From the NCBI GenBank assembly GCA_900769965.1, contig CAAGIQ010000141.1, positions 1 through 7,506 of the forward strand: a DNA stretch of 7,506 bases, in the 5' to 3' direction. The notes below the pieces were generated by a model. It worked only from the letters and a program-made list of their open reading frames with translations. It ran no database searches and was not told where the DNA came from. The translations under genes and the position numbers were made by a program. Source of the DNA: Bacilli bacterium (GTDB taxonomy: Bacteria > Bacillota_I > Bacilli_A > RFN20 > CAG-288). Of this stretch, positions 6,721-7,506 are shown one piece after another. Positions within the stretch are counted from its first letter, which is position 1; each line of letters starts with the position of its first letter.

Positions 6721-7136
6721 TAGTCAACGATTGTGACACCCATAGATTTACAGGTACCTTCGACGCATCTTTCAGCAGCTTCTAAAGAATCGACGTTAAG
6801 ATCTGGCATCTTGTATTCAGCAATTTTCTTAACTTCGGCTCTAGAGATAGAACCAGCTTTAGCGCTCTTATCCTTAGCACCTTTTTGAATGTTACAAGCT
6901 TTCTTAATCAAGAAAGTAACTGGGGAAGTCTTTAAAACAATTTCGAAAGACTTATCTTCGTAGATAGTTAACATAGCTGGAACTAATTCACCTCTACGAT
7001 CTGAAGACTTAGCGTTAAATTCTTGACAGAATTTACCACCGATACCATAAGGTCCTAATTTTTGACCTAATTTGGCTGGACTTGCTTCACCGCCCATAGC
7101 AACGATTTTCATCGTTCTTAGAACTTTTTTCGCCAT
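6720..7136 (-). CDS. rplK: 50S ribosomal protein L11, with a divergent N-terminal loop
   Basis: This protein binds the GTPase-associated region of 23S rRNA, contributes to factor-dependent GTP hydrolysis, and is the target site of thiopeptide antibiotics. From the ATG at 7134-7136 it is 138 residues long, close to the family norm (about 141). The C-terminal signature fits well, with RCVEGTCKSMGVTIVD at 123-138. The middle block RGELVPAMLTIYEDKSFEIV (48-67) is typical. A longer in-frame start at 7238 would add 34 residues without homology and run through the leader hairpins, while AGGAGG at 7143-7148, six bases before the chosen ATG, fixes the shorter form. The oddity is the loop around residues 17-37: the usual Pro-Pro-Val-Gly-Pro stretch reads Lys-Leu-Gly-Gln-Lys and the region is about two residues shorter. 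The fold otherwise looks intact. Confidence 0.96.
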   Translation of the reverse strand: MAKKVLRTMKIVAMGGEASPAKLGQKLGPYGIGGKFCQEFNAKSSDRRGELVPAMLTIYEDKSFEIVLKTSPVTFLIKKACNIQKGAKDKSAKAGSISRAEVKKIAEYKMPDLNVDSLEAAERCVEGTCKSMGVTIVD

Positions 7137-7142
7137 ACATTT

Positions 7143-7148
7143 CCTCCT
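7143..7148 (-). promoter_or_regulatory. Ribosome binding site of rplK
   Basis: AGGAGG lies six bases before the ATG at 7134-7136. This decides between the normal-length L11 start and an in-frame ATG 102 bases upstream that lacks such a site. Another ATG at 7138-7140, within the spacer, is out of frame. Confidence 0.85.
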
Positions 7149-7172
7149 TATATTTTTATGAATGTAAACGAG

Positions 7173-7202
7173 CGTGGTACGAATGATTCTTCTTCTCCCA
7201 CG
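7173..7202 (-). promoter_or_regulatory. Putative L1-binding hairpin in the rplK leader (mimic of the 23S L1 stalk)
   Basis: On the minus strand CGTGG (7198-7202) pairs with CCACG (7173-7177), giving GTGGGAG on the 5' side and TACCAC on the 3' side. The same two strings flank the L1-stalk helix (H76) in E. coli 23S rRNA as I recall it. L1 is known to repress rplKA by binding an mRNA site that imitates this stalk. The hairpin lies about 25 bases before the rplK ribosome binding site. The match is seen in the sequence; binding is inferred. Confidence 0.55.
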
Positions 7203-7217
7203 ACTTATTTTGCGTTC

Positions 7218-7243
7218 GGATTTGCCAAAAAAGTGCAAAATCC
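7218..7243 (-). promoter_or_regulatory. Hairpin near the 5' end of the rplK transcript
   Basis: On the minus strand GGATTTTGC (7235-7243) pairs with GCAAATCC (7218-7225), 8 bp with one bulged T and a T-rich 9-base loop. It begins roughly a dozen bases after the predicted start of transcription from the proximal promoter. No U-run follows, so it is not an intrinsic terminator. It could protect the 5' end or help shape the L1 site; its function is unknown. Confidence 0.45.
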
Positions 7244-7260
7244 CCCTTTACGCATCATAT

Positions 7261-7290
7261 ATTATATTTTAGTTTTATGTAAAAATGCAA
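7261..7290 (-). promoter_or_regulatory. Proximal promoter of the rplK operon (P2)
   Basis: On the minus strand the -35 is TTGCAT (7285-7290) and the -10 is a perfect TATAAT (7261-7266), with an 18-bp A/T-rich spacer. Transcription would begin near 7255, giving a 5' UTR of about 120 bases that includes both leader hairpins. It is the best sigma-70 type match in the gap and faces rplK. The -35 is also part of an inverted repeat at 7285-7318. Confidence 0.7.
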
Positions 7291-7318
7291 GAGATTTTTT
7301 AAGAATATTTCTCTGCAT
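7285..7318. repeat. Inverted repeat covering the -35 of the proximal promoter
   Basis: ATGCAAGAGA (7285-7294) and TCTCTGCAT (7310-7318) are inverted copies, nine pairs with one bulged A, separated by an A/T-only stretch except for a single G. The first arm contains the whole -35 of P2. It may be a protein-binding site, or an RNA hairpin when read through from the distal promoter. Which of these is correct cannot be decided from the sequence. Confidence 0.45.
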
Positions 7319-7335
7319 ATTTTTTCGTCTAGTTA

Positions 7336-7364
7336 AGATTACTATATGTATTACATATAGTCAA
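7336..7364 (-). promoter_or_regulatory. Distal promoter of the rplK operon (P1)
   Basis: On the minus strand the -35 is TTGACT (7359-7364, five of six consensus bases) and the -10 is TAATCT (7336-7341, with the most important T, A and final T positions matching), spaced by exactly 17 bp. Transcription would begin near 7330 and read through P2 into rplK. The -10 is weak, which would fit a promoter that needs or is blocked by a regulator at the palindrome in its spacer. Confidence 0.45.
7341..7361. promoter_or_regulatory. Perfect 21-bp palindrome, candidate operator inside promoter P1
   Basis: ACTATATGTA and TACATATAGT are perfect inverted arms around a single central T. The palindrome fills the spacer between the -35 and -10 of the distal promoter and touches both elements, the classic place for a dimeric repressor. 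It has no U-run and is not a terminator. The cognate regulator is not in the window, and the motif cannot be assigned to a family from memory. Confidence 0.55.
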
Positions 7365-7506
7365 TATAAAAATGCCCTCCACATTAAAAAATTGTCCCGA
7401 AGATTATTGTACGCGAAACGCATGAAAAATTTAATCGATAGAATCTACGCTAGTCTATAAGCTTTAAAATGGTACTTTAAAATCTAGTGGGGTTTTCCGG
7501 GGTTGA
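7365..7506. other. Upstream non-coding stretch, possibly ending in the edge of an insertion sequence
   Basis: No convincing gene is seen here. No nusG or secE coding end, tRNA or terminator can be recognised. The last part holds a 9-bp direct repeat, CTTTAAAAT, at 7462-7470 and 7475-7483, followed by GTGGGGTTTTCCGGGGTTGA at the right edge. The G-rich run differs from the surrounding A/T-rich sequence and has the look of a transposon end, but no matching second end or transposase is present in the window, so this is a weak suggestion. Confidence 0.3.

Noticed and set aside
7137..7238. A 34-residue N-terminal extension of L11 from an upstream in-frame ATG
   Set aside because: The extension has no family similarity, overlaps the 5' UTR hairpins and lacks a ribosome binding site, whereas the start at 7136 has AGGAGG at good spacing and gives the normal family length.
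7328..7380. An 11-codon leader peptide starting with TTG after GGAGGG on the minus strand
   Set aside because: The spacing is long, the start codon is rare, and the frame coincides with the P1 palindrome and its -35, so a coding role is not supportable.
7405..7440. A third promoter with TACAAT as the -10
   Set aside because: The matching -35 at 17 bp is TTAAAT, only three of six consensus bases. It is too weak to list.
7158..7460. A 100-codon plus-strand open frame across the upstream region
   Set aside because: It has no ribosome binding site, covers the rplK promoters, leader hairpins and palindrome, and its product has no recognisable motif. It is most likely a chance frame in A/T-rich DNA.
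1..7506. CRISPR array, tRNA or rRNA genes, defence or secretion systems
   Set aside because: No spaced direct repeats, cloverleaf signatures or accessory genes are present; all coding space is ribosomal protein and RNA polymerase genes.

Overview
This window is a ribosomal-protein and RNA-polymerase operon read entirely from the minus strand, in the order rplK (L11) - rplA (L1) - L10 leader - rplJ (L10) - rplL (L7/L12) - rpoB - rpoC (cut off by the left edge). Genes are dense, base composition is moderately AT-rich, and every complete gene has a good Shine-Dalgarno site. All stop codons are TAA or TAG, and all eight Trp codons are TGG, so the standard code fits and a mycoplasma-type code (TGA = Trp) is disfavoured. 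The proteins are of low-GC Gram-positive type: RpoB lacks the large proteobacterial insertions, RpoC has the N-terminal zinc site, and L10 has a Gram-positive-style leader. Two features lean towards the Mollicutes or a related uncultured Bacilli lineage: an Asn at the RpoB position equivalent to E. coli His526, and a remodelled, proline-poor N-terminal loop in L11. The lineage is inferred from sequence character only.

Layout from right (operon start) to left. Positions 7137-7506 are a non-coding control region. It holds two candidate promoters facing rplK: a distal one whose spacer is filled by a perfect 21-bp palindrome, and a proximal one with a perfect TATAAT whose -35 lies in a second inverted repeat. 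It also holds a 5' UTR with two hairpins, one resembling the L1-binding stalk of 23S rRNA. The last ~45 bases may be the edge of an insertion sequence. rplK and rplA follow, 14 bp apart. A 174-bp gap holds a recognisable L10-binding leader. rplJ and rplL are 24 bp apart. A second, 173-bp gap before rpoB holds a 12-bp hairpin and a second element that can be drawn as an H-type pseudoknot. rpoB and rpoC are 18 bp apart.

The genes make the L1 stalk, the GTPase-associated stalk (L11, L10, L7/L12) and the two large catalytic subunits of RNA polymerase. The likely control logic is: promoter-level control in front of rplK; L1 feedback on rplKA through the stalk mimic; L10-L12 feedback on rplJL through the leader; and RNA-structure control or processing between rplL and rpoBC, which would let the polymerase genes be made at a lower level than L7/L12. 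There is no CRISPR array, tRNA, rRNA or complete mobile element. The protein-coding part is ordinary housekeeping; what deserves attention is the RNA and DNA structure in the three gaps, plus the drug-target residues in RpoB, L11 and L7/L12.
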